Translations under genes and position numbers: made by a program
In this document: positions 22,266 through 33,767 of the stretch, piece by piece
Position numbering within the stretch: position 1 is the first letter of the stretch
Layout: each line of letters begins with the position of its first letter
Assembly: GCF_000143535.2 (NCBI RefSeq)
Contig: NC_037310.1
Coordinates: forward strand, 1,426,001 to 1,490,000
Length of the DNA: 64,000 nucleotides
Reading direction: 5' to 3'
Source: Botrytis cinerea B05.10
Taxonomy: Eukaryota > Ascomycota > Leotiomycetes > Helotiales > Sclerotiniaceae
Notes under the pieces: model-generated
Told to the model about the DNA's origin: nothing
What the model saw: only the letters and a program-made list of their open reading frames with translations
The model's database searches: none

Positions 22266-23923
22266 CTATAAAATTGTGGGCTGCATTTGAATCTGGCGCA
22301 GTGATATGGGGCGAACAACAGGCTTTGACAATTCCAAATAATGTATGGCATCACCATGAGACTTGATATCATCACTTATATCCAGCAACTCCTTTATAAT
22401 AACAATTCCTTCGCCGCAATCCTTCAATGATACAGAGTCCCAAGCCTGAATTACAAGGGGTCCTAAGTTCAGTTCCCATGTTCCTTTACAGGTTATGACA
22501 GCAGGTCGCCCTTGCTTACCGCGCTGATATCTAAAGAGCATTGCGAACCCCTTCCCTCCATTCCATATTTCCATTGTTTCAAGATTTGGCATATTCAGAG
22601 CCGCTGCTGCTGCTGCCTGAAGCATATAATTTAACTCCACTGGATGTTCTTGTGGTATGAGCAATCGTGAAGTCAATGCAAGCCAAGTCAAGTTAGGCCA
22701 CTTCCAGGAAAATTCTTGTGGTATGAACACTCGTGAAGGCAATGCAAGCCAAGTCAACTTAGGCCACTTCCAGGAAAGTTCTCGAGCTCTGAAAAAATGG
22801 CTAGCTTCTACCATGAACGATATTGAGAGATGTTCAAGTGTAAAACTAGCATTAGCAAGCGCCCTGCCAAAAGAAAGGGATGGGATTCGCGTAGGAGAAC
22901 ATCTATATCTAAAGCTAGCTGGATAAGTTTGATCGAAATTCTCAAAGATTATGAGTCTCTGTAATCCAGCGCAAGAAAGCGATTCAAAAAGAAGTTTTGA
23001 AGCTATACAGAATAGGAGTGTTAGCAGGTTGTTGAAGATTAAGAGTTTAATTTGAGTATAGAAGTAATAGAGAATAATTAATTGATATATTAGCACTTAC
23101 ATCGATCTATACACGTTTGTAGACCATCAAACCATTCCCTCCAAGGTTCATAATGAACTTCCTGAAGTCTAGGTAGAAGAGCAAACATACGTCTCAATGT
23201 AGTTGGTTTCCATCGTCGGCGGGTTTGTTGACGGAGAAGTATACCTGTTACTACCGGAACTAATGGCAATTGCTGCCACCATTGAATTTCTTGTTCTTCA
23301 TTATCAAATGGTTCCCCGTAAAAGATTCCTTCAAAGACTTTCTCGATAGCGTTAAAGGGTGCAATGGAATTTTGAGTAGGAGCAATCCATTCGTGGTGGT
23401 GGACAGTAGGTCTAATCGGCATCGAAGTCTTTGTGTGTTGATTCCGGTCAAACATATCGAAATCAACATCAGGCTCAAAGTTCAGATATTTGAACCAATG
23501 CTCAGAGTCACTGGGGGAGTAGACACTGATATCTAGCAGCAAGCTACTGCCTGGTTCCCATACGCTGAGTGTTGTGAACAGATTTAGGATTCCTGTGGTG
23601 ATGAGGGTACTGTTTATGTTGCTCATCTTCAACATCTCTGGCTTTGGAGGAGTAGATTCAGTGCAGTCATATTCTTGTAGTTCCAAGCAAAGCCAAATGT
23701 AGCGCACGAGACTCCTATTGCGATGAAGCATCTGACCACAATCAGCGAGGCGTGCCGACGTAAGCTTAATCCGGGAGAAGTTGTGAGCCTCGATGATCTC
23801 CTGCCACTCTCGTGACACTGTGGCGAAGTCAGCCAAGCTACAACCATCCTGCATCAACTCTTTCAAAACCACGAGACGAATCTCCAAGGGAAGTCCTTCC
23901 CAAGATATCATATCGACTGTCAT
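22266..23923 (-). CDS. F-box domain protein
   Basis: Two exons (23923-23101 and 23002-22266) separated by a 98-nt GTAAGT...TATAG intron join in phase 1 to give 519 residues. The N-terminus (GLPLEIRLVVLKELMQDGCSL, then FATVSREWQEIIEA, about residues 10-50) is an F-box like those of the fungal F-box/DUF6546-type proteins, which recruit substrates to SCF ubiquitin ligases. The middle and C-terminal parts are weakly conserved leucine-rich sequence without a named domain, ending in a typical KELLDISDDIKSHGDAIHYL segment. A 22-residue unit beginning SWKWPKLTWLAL is repeated once in tandem in exon 2. The gene stands alone, near repeats, as is common for this expanded family. The specific substrate is unknown. 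Confidence 0.8.
22647..22778 (-). repeat. Tandem 66-bp duplication within the F-box gene
   Basis: Two adjacent 66-bp copies (22647-22712 and 22713-22778) differ at only a few bases and add 22 residues in frame (SWKW-P-LTWLAL-SR--IPQE). The length is a multiple of three, so the frame is kept. Confidence 0.85.
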
Positions 23924-24293
23924 AAACGATATTAGTATTGCTATCGTGAATAATCGGTGAGTTGTATGGATTAATAAGACTGGGGATTTGCCTAATATTT
24001 ATTATAAATTTAATATTAACCTGCAACAAATATCTATTACAATTTAAGACTCTGTTTTTAGATCTTGAATATAGATTTTAATAGTGGTATTAGAAGAGAA
24101 GTATACTTAAAAGATAGCTATTATAAAATTGATATGATATTTTTAACTTGGGAATTACTATTAGGTCGATGATAGGAAATATATCGAATATAGGATAAGT
24201 AAGAGATTATATTAATGTATTGAAATCTAAGTAAAACTAATTATATATTTTAATCAACCCTGGGCATATACTGGTCTTTATATACTCTCTAAT
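23924..24293. other. Upstream region of the F-box gene
   Basis: AT-rich, with no gene seen. It runs up to a possible solo LTR. Confidence 0.4.
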
Positions 24294-24677
24294 TGTCACG
24301 GGGACTAGATTACTAAGGCGAATGCCCTAATTACCTAAGCTGTAGGTTTTTAGTCACCACACTCCGGTGGCCCGGAACTCTTATTCAGAAGGATCTACAG
24401 GCTTGGCCTGGAATAGTATTCTCTATGACGACAGAAGAGAGAATCGAGGTGTCATAGAGATACATATTAGAAAGGAAATAGTAGGATCCTGAGGATAGGA
24501 AATGTACTATATATAGTCCAGTATACTAGGTATGCCCGGGGGTTAGCTAGGGCATATGATTAGTTCTTACCTTATTAGAATACATCTGATGCGTTTCGGT
24601 ATATTCCCTACTATAGAACCCTGATATCTAGTTAAAGATTTATTTGAGTAAAAGTTGTTTGCGAGCCTGGTGTAACA
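24294..24677 (+). repeat. Possible solo LTR
   Basis: A 384-bp block of clearly different composition starts TGTCACGGGGACTAG and ends GAGCCTGGTGTAACA, the TGT...ACA pattern of an LTR. An internal TATATATAG is followed by an R/U5-like tail. Flanking bases (CTAAT and ATAAG) do not form a clear 5-bp duplication, and no second copy lies in the window. Confidence 0.45.
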
Positions 24678-25572
24678 ATAAGAATATGCTTATTTTTAAA
24701 GAGTAGCATTTTTTTCAATAGTTGTTGATTAGTGTGAATAATGTGTGATAATAATACCTGCTGGACCTGACCAAAAATTGAATGCAGCCCGAAGTTCACT
24801 TTGTTGATCTAGAATCGAGGCTAGACATGACAAGTTCAATTTCGTAGGTCAGAGCTTCTCACAAGGCTGCGCATCAGACGAAAGATGTAATCTGTATCTT
24901 CAAAATGAAAGAAATGAATGCATATATGAATGCGACGACAATGGATGATTGAATATATATAAAGATCTCAAATGCGAAAGAAGCCATTGACAAAATCAAA
25001 GGTAACACATACACTAGGACCAGGTAGATAGATGTAGATATAACTAGGGAAACATGTCAGATTTTCAATACAATTTATGATAAATTACAATTGCGAGCTC
25101 AATCTCTGGTAATCTCTGGTAATCTCCGGTAATCTGTGGTAATCTCTGTAATCTCTGCAATCTTATGTAATCTCTGGTAATCTCATGCGGAGAACTGGGA
25201 AGGATAAAGAAAACGCCAAGAAGCTTTGGGCTGTCCTTTACGGGTGTGCGAATAGATTCCGACGTTCCGGCCAGTTTTGACATTTTCTCGCTCTCGGTGC
25301 GGACGAATGATACCTACGTAGGTATATACACACACATATATATGTGCATCGTATGGAAGAGTTAAAAGCCATAGACCGAACTTTCTTTGTATTGGTTATG
25401 GATCGTCTTGGTATGACGGATGTTATAGGCACTAGCATGAAAATTCTATCAGGAAAAAGAGCTCTTTCTTGAGGTACAAGTATCAAAGAAGATTCTTCAA
25501 TCTCCACCACCCACTGCCTTCAAACATCCACTATTACATCTATTTCTATAGCCGTCAAACTACCTCTTCATT
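24678..25572. other. Intergenic with a 10-bp minisatellite
   Basis: No gene seen. The unit AATCTCTGGT is repeated about eight times with variation at 25101-25185. Downstream lies a short CA/TA run (25320-25345). The last part presumably contains the promoter of the gene at 25573. Confidence 0.5.
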
Positions 25573-26232
25573 ATGATGGACATGTCCTCCTACCTCATCT
25601 CGTTTCTAGCCTTTCTTATTGTATGTTTACTCTTCATCATTGTGCTTCTCATCCGCAATCACGTTGATGAAAAAAGTCTCATTGCTACACCTTCCATCAA
25701 TAAAGACGAAGCCATCCTCACAGCCTATGCAAGTGTCAAGATCAATGCACCTGCAGACGATGTTTTTCGTGTAATAACCTCTTTCAAAAAATACGGAAGT
25801 GGTTATTCCCAATATGAATTCGAGCATGACCAGGAAAAATTGCCAACCGTGGGCGCCAGGGGGATTTATTCTGTGAGATACTCCTCGTGGTGTAAAGAGT
25901 TGCATGAAACTAATTCGATACTCTAGTTTCGAGTCGAAGATATACGGGATCGACGTTTACCTGTTGTCTTGACTATGCTGGATCCAGTGCAAAGAAAGAT
26001 GAGCGCGAAGACCACCCAATACCCCGGTTGGCTTCTGGGCACAGAGAGAGTCCAGGAAGTGGTGGCTGTGAAGGGCAAAACGACTGTTTGTGAGTATAGG
26101 ACATGGTTAACCTTGGAGGGAATTGCGGCATACTATCCTTTGTTGACAGCAAAGGAAGAGATGGTGGACATTGTCAGAGATGCGGCTTTAGAATTAAAAA
26201 TGTTCATTGAGTCGCGGAATCGCAAAGTTTAA
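25573..26232 (+). CDS. Membrane-anchored SRPBCC (START-like) domain protein
   Basis: Two exons (25573-25872 and 25927-26232) with a 54-nt intron (GTGAGA...CTCTAG, branch-like AAACTAATT) join in phase 0, giving 201 residues. Without this splice the frame meets a stop at 25924; with it, the text runs smoothly from GARGIYS into FRVEDIRDRRLPVVLTMLD. Residues 5-27 form one hydrophobic helix (signal anchor). The rest fits the SRPBCC fold of polyketide cyclase-like proteins: VKINAPADDVFRVITSFKKY at the start, and the fungal signature YPGWLLGTERVQEV then CEYRTW later. Such domains bind hydrophobic ligands; the substrate is unknown. An in-frame ATG at 25579 is an alternative start. Confidence 0.75.
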
Positions 26233-26743
26233 TCTTTGGATTTGTAGCAGGAACGCTCTTGTTGGGAGGGTTCAATTCACAGGAGGCAAACATTCAGGGA
26301 GATCCGTGCTCGCTGGAGAAAGCTCCTCAATGTGCAGAATTAAAAAGCACTAAAGAGGATATGTGTTGGACTGGTGGGCCCCGGATCAGGAGACGTACTC
26401 AACCACGACAGAATTTGATTTTGAGGACAAGTCGTTTCAAACCTCTATAATTTGCAGACGGCAAAGTTCCCCGATTTTCATCGGTCTGCAAAAGGGCTCA
26501 TAAGGGAGATATTCGACTTTGACGGTTTCCTGAATGCGTGGGGGGGGGGGGGGGGGGGGTTGCAAAGCAGAACTCGTCACCGCATGCATGCTATTAATCA
26601 CAACGAAACGTGCTTAAAGGGGCTGAATAGAAGAATTCAATGGATATTAAAGGAACTACTTGTCTCCGCCTATTACTGTCACCGTATCTAGCTCTATTTA
26701 AGCTTTATACGCCCGTCCATACCTTGCCTTAACAACATCAAAA
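26233..26743. other. Intergenic between convergent genes, with a poly-G run
   Basis: No gene recognised. Twenty consecutive G residues lie at 26540-26559, unusual for the surrounding sequence and prone to sequencing error. Confidence 0.6.
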
Positions 26744-28612
26744 TCATACAATTCTCTCTTCTGTATGGTGAGCAGCTGCCTTCTCATCCAAACCACCATC
26801 ATGAGCTTCAGCACCAATATGCAAATCGTGTTCCGCCGCAATAACTCTTGCCTTCTCGGTCGCAACTTGACCACCAACGATCGCATTGTCTCCATCGAAA
26901 TGTTTCACAATTTCCTCCAAAGGAGTATTTCGTGTCTCGATATAAAACTTCCAGACAACAAAGAGCTCAAAGGTCAACCATACGCAATAGAATATGTAAT
27001 ACTTCCAGTGAAGGTGATCCAAAGCGATTGGATTAACATATTGGTTGAAGAATAACGAGAGGTCAACGGCCAAGAACATGATTGTCATTCCCTATAATTT
27101 CGATTAGCAACGCCAGTGAAAAGTAGAGGGATTCATTACCTTTGCACGAATATTGTATGGTAGGATCTCTACACTGTAGCCAACCAAAAGACCCGACCAC
27201 GCACAATTGTAGAAGACGTAGTAAAGGAAGATCATGACTACTACCGCATTTGCAGAAGCTGTACTTCCGTGCATTGAAAATTGAGCCGAGCATATTGTCC
27301 AGACAATGAAGACACCGAGCATTCCTCCCGTGGAAACCAAGAACAATAGACGTCGACCGAGTCGATCAACGAAAAAGCACATTCCTGTGGCTACAATCAT
27401 GTTGACGATCTGAAGGATACCGTTGATCAATAGCTTGGTAGTTGAGCTCTTGATACCGATTTGTTCCAGTACAATGTTAATGTAGTAACTAAAATATTAT
27501 GTCAATTTTCGTTTTCAAATACTTTTGACTAGTACCAACTCACCTGACAAGGCCATTTCCTGACCATTGGGAAAAGAAACCAAGAGATACGAGAATAATA
27601 AGACGATGCCTGTTTCCTGGAGTCTTCCAGAGCTCGGCCCATGGGTTTCCCTCCACTTCTTTCTCGAGTAATAGTGTTTGGCGAATTTCCTGATATTCGA
27701 GCTGTACAACTTCATCGTTTTGGTCCCCAGAAGCATGTACGTCTGCCAAGATCTTGAGTGCTTGCTCATTTTTGCCTTTTGCAATAAGCCATCTTGGTGA
27801 TTCTGGCACAAACCTTGACCTGCATTAGCTTCTTCTTCCCAAACTAAAGATCTCGATTAGGAGCTTACCATATAAAAGTCATTTGGAGGATAGATGGGAA
27901 AGCCTGTACGACGGAAGGAGCTCTCCATGACCAATTTCCTGCAATGTTGTTTGTTCCTAAGGATTACATTAGCTAAAGATTTCAAGGGTTCTGATAAATG
28001 TGTATTTCATACCAAATGTTAACCAAGCAGCAACAAAACTTCCGATGTACCATGTAGTGTTGTAAATGGTGGTGTAGATAGCTCGATGTTGTGGGTGGAC
28101 AAGCTCAGTGATGAGCAATGGTGATGCCCCATGTGCGATTGCGACTCCGAATCCAATCAAAAATCGAGCGCCTACAAACAAGCCGAAGGTATATCCCAAA
28201 CTTTGTAGCAATACACCAACGATCATGATTGTGCAACCTATCATAACACCTGTACGTCTGCCCAATATATCCGCAGCGTATGGTACGAAGGGGAGGGCGA
28301 CAAGCGAGCCGACCGACATAATACAGTTAAGAAGTCCAAGTTGAGAGGCCGTGGGGTGGAAATCTAAGGCAAGCGTAAGTTTCTCATTTCAAGATAGGAC
28401 GATTCATCAGAGAAACACTCACAAGCTTCCCAGGCGGGAAGGGACTGAAGACCGTTCATCATGGATCCATCGTATCCATTTGTTGCCGAGGTCAAAACAA
28501 CAAACATCAAACAACAGTACAAGCCTCTCATTCCCTTCTGCGTGTACCATGTTACTCGAGGGAACTCCTGGCCCGCGAGCTCGAAGGTAGCTTTAGTACG
28601 TTGGAAATCCAT
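26744..28612 (-). CDS. MFS sugar transporter (lactose permease-like)
   Basis: Six exons (28612-28423, 28363-28013, 27956-27869, 27819-27544, 27488-27140, 27091-26744) join without frame conflict to 533 residues; introns are 48-59 nt. It belongs to the sugar porter family of the major facilitator superfamily, a plasma-membrane proton symporter for mono- or disaccharides. Diagnostic features are GYDGSMMNGLQSLPAW in the first membrane region, the ADILGRRTG loop, VPESPRWLIAKG before the central loop, DRLGRR in the second half and EILPYNIRAKG near helix 10. The C-terminal tail after FYIETRNTPLEEI is long and charged. The style (WAELWKTPGNRHRL, GMTIMFLAVD) is closest to fungal lactose permeases, but the true substrate cannot be told from sequence. 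The start codon is the first ATG of exon 1; an upstream exon is possible. Confidence 0.88.
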
Positions 28613-28816
28613 CTTGACTGCAGTGACAAAATCTGCGTTGCCTCAAGATTATAAACTGCACAAATGAATCGAGGAAAGTCAACGAATTCACCGCAATGCT
28701 TCGTCCCACATTCTCGACTGGGGAAACATGGGATTATATACATCTGCTGTCTTAATACCCTAAATTCATTTTATCCATCACGATTAACCGATGCCCAGTC
28801 TGCACCTCGTCCAGAC

Positions 28817-28839
28817 CGGCCGTACGGAACCACGGTCCG
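28817..28839. promoter_or_regulatory. CGG-rich inverted motif upstream of the sugar transporter
   Basis: Within about 23 bp there are several CGG/CCG triplets (CGGCCGTACGG, then CACGGTCCG), about 200 bp upstream of the transporter start. Zn2Cys6 activators bind such spaced triplets, so this could be an operator for sugar induction. This is inference only. Confidence 0.25.
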
Positions 28840-31800
28840 CATATAGCCTTTATAACATGTGTACTAAGACTACCTCGAACACGCTGTCGGTAAGTAGTAC
28901 ACATCCTCAAATATCAGCTGTTGAGGTCTCGCCAGTGGAAGTGGGATGGAGGCAAGGTCAAATGTAGTAATGTCCGGGCAGTTATCCTTGTATAAGGACT
29001 CCTCGCCAACAAATCAAAGTATTCTTGATCGTACTATTCCCCAGGTTTCTCCATAATGCCCCGCATTTTAGAACAATTAGGTGCAGTTTGTGGTGGTTTG
29101 CCGTCTGCTTACCAGGATGATTTAGGCTATATCCACAAATTGTCGGGTGGCGCCGGTTAAATGTGACATTGCAGCTCTCACCGTTCGACTAAGCTCGTCG
29201 TGTATCCTCTTGTGGCCAAGCGAAATCGTTTGCCCGTTCAATCAGAACCTACAGTATGGATACCACCAAAGAAAATCGAGATGCTGACCAGGAGATCAAC
29301 ACGCTGGCATATTAATCTTACATTAAAGTAGTATCTGTGCTGATGTAGAAACATACGACTCCATGCTCCAATCGACAACATAAAGTGTCCCGCTTACCCA
29401 GGAGGCGAAATTCTGACTTCTCCCAGGAAGAGGAGTGAAGGTTTTTTTTTTTTTCAAGTGATTAAATCCAAAGGCGCGATAGATCATCGTTTGACACATC
29501 AGCCTGTGATGATAGGTTTGAACCTAAATACTCAAGTACTCACATGTCTTGAATGGGATTCATTCATCTTACGTTTTCCACGTAAGGCACGTTATGGATG
29601 AACGGACATGCGGGTGAACAATCCAACCAATCCTATCATAACTGTCATTTACACTTCCTCCATTTAAGTATCAACGGGAAACTTGAGTCCAATGCGACGG
29701 ACAATCTAAAAAAAGAGTCAGAGGGATTTCACGAGAGCTTTAATATGAAAGGATCTGAAACTATGAGCTTCATGATTCCGTTTCGTGCGAAGTGTCCAGC
29801 AAAGCTCTGAGTCATCCGAAGCTTATGTTATCATGATTTTCGGATCAGATACTGGAGATTTATCGAAGGAACGAGCGATTCCATCAGAACCCGAGTGCGA
29901 CCCGTGCATATGAAACTATTTTTGTGGCCTCAATGGCGCACACTCAAGATCTTCCACATGAGATCAAAAGATGGTCTCATTAAGACTTTGAAGGATCATG
30001 AGAGTTGGTAGTTACCCCTTCTTGTCACTGATTGGGATTTCACATTGATTCATTTGAGCTCCGAATGGGGAGAGGTCTTCGTTCTGGTCACAAAGATAAG
30101 CCTAGCACGGGGTAGTAATTCATCACATGTGCCAGCATCCCACGTTTGTTTCCTCGGAGTATTAATTATTGACTTTGCTACAAGGCGTCATCATCAGAGC
30201 GTCAACGATGGTGAAAATCACTTGCATGAGTGGAGCACCGGGATCTTCACACCTCAGCAAGGGCGGCTCGTAAATTTTTATTGGATGAGATCACGACACT
30301 TGGATGAGTTGTTGTGATGGCACCAAAGCAGAGAATAATGCCTCTCTGAGAGCCTTGATGAACACGGCGATTACCTGCCATGTTGTCTCTTGATCACACT
30401 TGGTATCAATACTTGGCAGGATTGAAGGTATACTGACACATTCAGATCCCACTCCTAGATCTCACTAAATCCTACGCCCCGTTCCGAGTATCCCAGCCAG
30501 ATAATAGACTGATCCTATCTTACTCATGCTGTCATAATTCCATGCGGATCTTGCTTGACTACAAGCAAACTAGAATAGGAAAATTTACACGAGATACTGA
30601 TCCCTATCATCACCAAAGCTCGAGACATGATGATGCTCAAGATTAACGCTGGCCACATTGGGGCCATCTAGTAATGTTGCGGATAGTTCCTTGACCATCA
30701 ATTGACCAATGCAATTTATACCGCATACGATCTATCAACCCGTAGTATTTGTCTGTCTGCCATATGTGCCACAGAGGAGCACTGTTTAAGCTACATGTAA
30801 AGCCTGTTAGAATCTCTGACTGCATGAGGTCGAGCGCTCTATAGAAGGGATAGGGGATGGAAAGAAGAGTGGGCGCATGGATTGCGAATTGTAAGTCTGG
30901 ACAGGTCATTGTATCGAAGTCTTCGAGAAACTAAAATCGTGACATCTTTTTATTCGAGCCAAATCCCCCGCCTTTGTGGACTTATTAATCCGAACCGCGC
31001 GCTGCTGTATCGACTTGGGTCATGAGATAAACCCCCGAGTGATACCGCAACCACTCATATCAGTGTTTTGAGCCACTTTCTGAACAACTGTTGAGAAAAC
31101 CCCGTGGCTGGCGGCTCCATATATCCCTGGCAGCCCTCAGGCGCGCGGAAAGGGCCCAATTTGTAAGGCTGTCAATTGAAGATATTTTTCCTGATACTGA
31201 TGATTCGACCATGCGAAATGCAAGAGTTTTGAATATTGAACAGTGAGAGCTCCGTCTGGATGCGCGCGTCGAATGTGACATTGAGGAGATCATGAAGCGG
31301 TAAGAACACATTACAAAATGAGAACGATAGTCCCAATATTGAAATTATCTGTCCATTCAATTCGACACTTTCTTCTCTCTATTCTCAGTCGTATCGGCTT
31401 TCACAGAAGGCCTCATTCGTGAACATATTTTGACAGCCGCAATACTGCATCTATCGGCCCCCTTCTCACCCCCTATCCCTATACTTCGCCCCCATTTTCA
31501 CATTGGTGTTGAATCTTGTCCACCGTGAATATCAAATGAAAAGCAATTCTGCCCAATATCACTATCGCACACCTGCCGGACAAAGCACCAATCATCAGAT
31601 CAATCGACTCTCCACCGAATCATAAGCCATACTTTTGACGCCCGAACACATTCGTGACATCCGCTCTAAGTATAGCTTATAGCCTATACTCACGAGGAGA
31701 CCCCCATTTGAGCGGAGCCAATCAAATTAGATTCAGCTCCAACCGCTCAGGTTTCTCAGGTTTCTCACGTTTCTTTCTCCTGCAGTCAGTTTGCCCAAAC

Positions 31801-33041
31801 GCCAAACTCAAAACGCGAATCACGTCTTAGGATTGATACATCGCTTTGTCGGTGTCGGTCGTGGAGAATAGAACGAACAATTGCGACAATCACAATACTC
31901 GAAAGCGACGCCACCCTGAGAAGTCACAGCATCTCAATCTCGTCCTATCAGCGACTGGATTGATTGTGTTGAAGTTCGCTCGTACATGCTCTTCACTGTC
32001 GCTCCGCATACCCTCCCCTACCTACCTACGTCGTCTCTCGCACACCCCGTATGAACAATTAAGGATAATTATTGCATTGCGTCCACTTTTTCCAATTGCA
32101 TACCCGTATACTATACTCTGTTCCGTCGCCAGCTAATCAGTCGCCATTTCTTACTCCAGTCTCGTCGACGCACTCGTCTCCAACTAGACGATCGGCTTGC
32201 TCAATCAACACCTTCCATCTGCCCTGACCTGGTCGTGGGACTTCTCCCTGGTCATCACAGCCCTCGGACCAAGTGCAATATAAAACAGTAACTAGCCCAA
32301 GTCACTTTATTATTTTTATCGCTTCCAGAAAAGAAAGCAAACGGCTGCACACATCGCTCGTCGCCGCTTTTACGCATCGGAACTTTTTATTGCTTGTGTA
32401 CAAAGTTCCCATCCCAGTATTGTATTTTTCACTCTTGCTCCCTCTCCCTCTCCCTCTCCCTCCCACGCCGAACCCACAGGATCCTCTTCCCGGCACATTA
32501 TTGGATGTTCCAGACATTTTGGAAGGGGCCCGAATAGATTAAACGGCAACGACACCTCGATCGAATCAGAGTTCAGATCCAAATTCGAATCCAAACACAA
32601 ACAACAGAAAAGTGATTAGCTTATTAGCTGCTTTCCTCATCCCCCTCCCTCCCTCCCTTGTCTTACTTCCGACCCACATCCTCTACCACCTTGCCTTGTC
32701 AAAAGGCCTCCACCAAGGCGGCCAACATCATCAATTACGCTCATTGCCAGAATCCCCAAGCGCCCTACTCTGACTTAGTCCTGGATACTAAATTCGTCAG
32801 TACAGACAGACCCTGTTCCTTTTGGCGCTATCTCTTCCGTTACCATACCTTCCTCCTTCCTTACCTTGCTTGCTTCAGCTACGGGGGGAAACATCGTTTC
32901 GAAATTCATATTATAATACTTCCCCAAGACCCAAAACGTCTCAACCTCTACCCTTCTTTCTTCACGGATCTCGAACCCTACCGTCGTCGCTGCTTGCACA
33001 CCTTTGGACCCTTTTGTCTACTTTGTCATTCTTTACAAATA
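28840..33041. other. Long intergenic region and probable 5' leader of the 33042 gene
   Basis: No gene is supported in 28.8-32.3 kb. Frames of 60-90 codons on both strands lack motifs and codon bias. Short runs of T occur at about 29444-29454. From about 32400 to 33040 the sequence is rich in CT and CCCTCC runs and stays open into the next gene. This looks like a promoter and a long pyrimidine-rich leader rather than coding sequence. Confidence 0.5.
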
Positions 33042-33767
33042 ATGGAATCCCCAATCAAAGCTTCTGCTCCCGCAGCCGTGAGCGCACCTATTCTTCCTCC
33101 ACCCAAAAGGTCAATGTCTACTACCAAACCCAAGCTTCCCCAACTCAAGACTCCAATGTCTTCAACCTTTCCCTCCGAGCTATCAGCTCTATCAAATTCC
33201 GCACGTAGCCCACTTCCTGGCTATGCCGACTTTATCATCAAACAAGAAGACTCTATCAAGACTCCCATTACCCCTCCTCTTGCATATACCGATTTCCTCA
33301 AGACTATGAACAGCCCCGTCGTTACAGAGATTAAGTGTTCGAGGCCAACGCCCACATCTGCACCCTCATCAGAATCTTTGACTAGCAGTGAAGGTAGTGA
33401 CTGTTCATGCAATTGCGATGCACATAAGTCACCAGCCACTTCTGTTCCTCCTACACCATTCAGCTACCCAACATCCGCGCCGTCATCTGCGATCCTGGGA
33501 CGTCTTCGCATTCCAGCTTCACCAGCATCTTCATATGCTGAGTCTCCCTTAAGCGCACGCTCTCCCTTTAGTGCACGAAGCGCACGTTCGCCATATGATT
33601 GGGATCTTAGAGGCAAGGCAAGATACTTTGATATCAAGCCACAGAAACAAACACGGTCAAGCGTTCGTCAAGTCAGGGAAGTTGTCACCCGAACAGTCAC
33701 ATATACACCTCGAATGAGTCCCGCACCCAAGGGCAAGAGAAGGAAAGTCGACCATCATGTGGAGTGA
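33042..33767 (+). CDS. Proline/serine-rich protein with a conserved basic C-terminus, function unknown
   Basis: The frame is open from 32658, but the ATG at 33042 (MESPIKASAP) begins the part that looks like protein, giving 241 residues. The body is low-complexity Pro/Ser/Ala-rich, with two similar motifs of the type GYADFIIKQEDS and AYTDFLKTMNS (about residues 65-95), a Cys-rich CSCNC at about 130, and repeated SPLSARSPFSARSARSP. The C-terminus is more ordered: GKARYFDIKPQ, then SVRQVREVVTRTVTYTPRM, ending PAPKGKRRKVDHHVE. GKRRK looks like a nuclear localisation signal. It resembles a small uncharacterised family in filamentous ascomycetes. No catalytic domain is visible. Confidence 0.65.
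   Translation: MESPIKASAPAAVSAPILPPPKRSMSTTKPKLPQLKTPMSSTFPSELSALSNSARSPLPGYADFIIKQEDSIKTPITPPLAYTDFLKTMNSPVVTEIKCSRPTPTSAPSSESLTSSEGSDCSCNCDAHKSPATSVPPTPFSYPTSAPSSAILGRLRIPASPASSYAESPLSARSPFSARSARSPYDWDLRGKARYFDIKPQKQTRSSVRQVREVVTRTVTYTPRMSPAPKGKRRKVDHHVE

Noticed and set aside
25101..25185. CRISPR-like array
   Set aside because: The units are contiguous 10-bp repeats without spacers, in a eukaryotic context; it is a minisatellite.
25879..25968. Apparent stop and frameshift in the SRPBCC gene
   Set aside because: A 54-nt intron (25873-25926) with good signals removes the stop and keeps the frame, and the joined protein reads as one domain.
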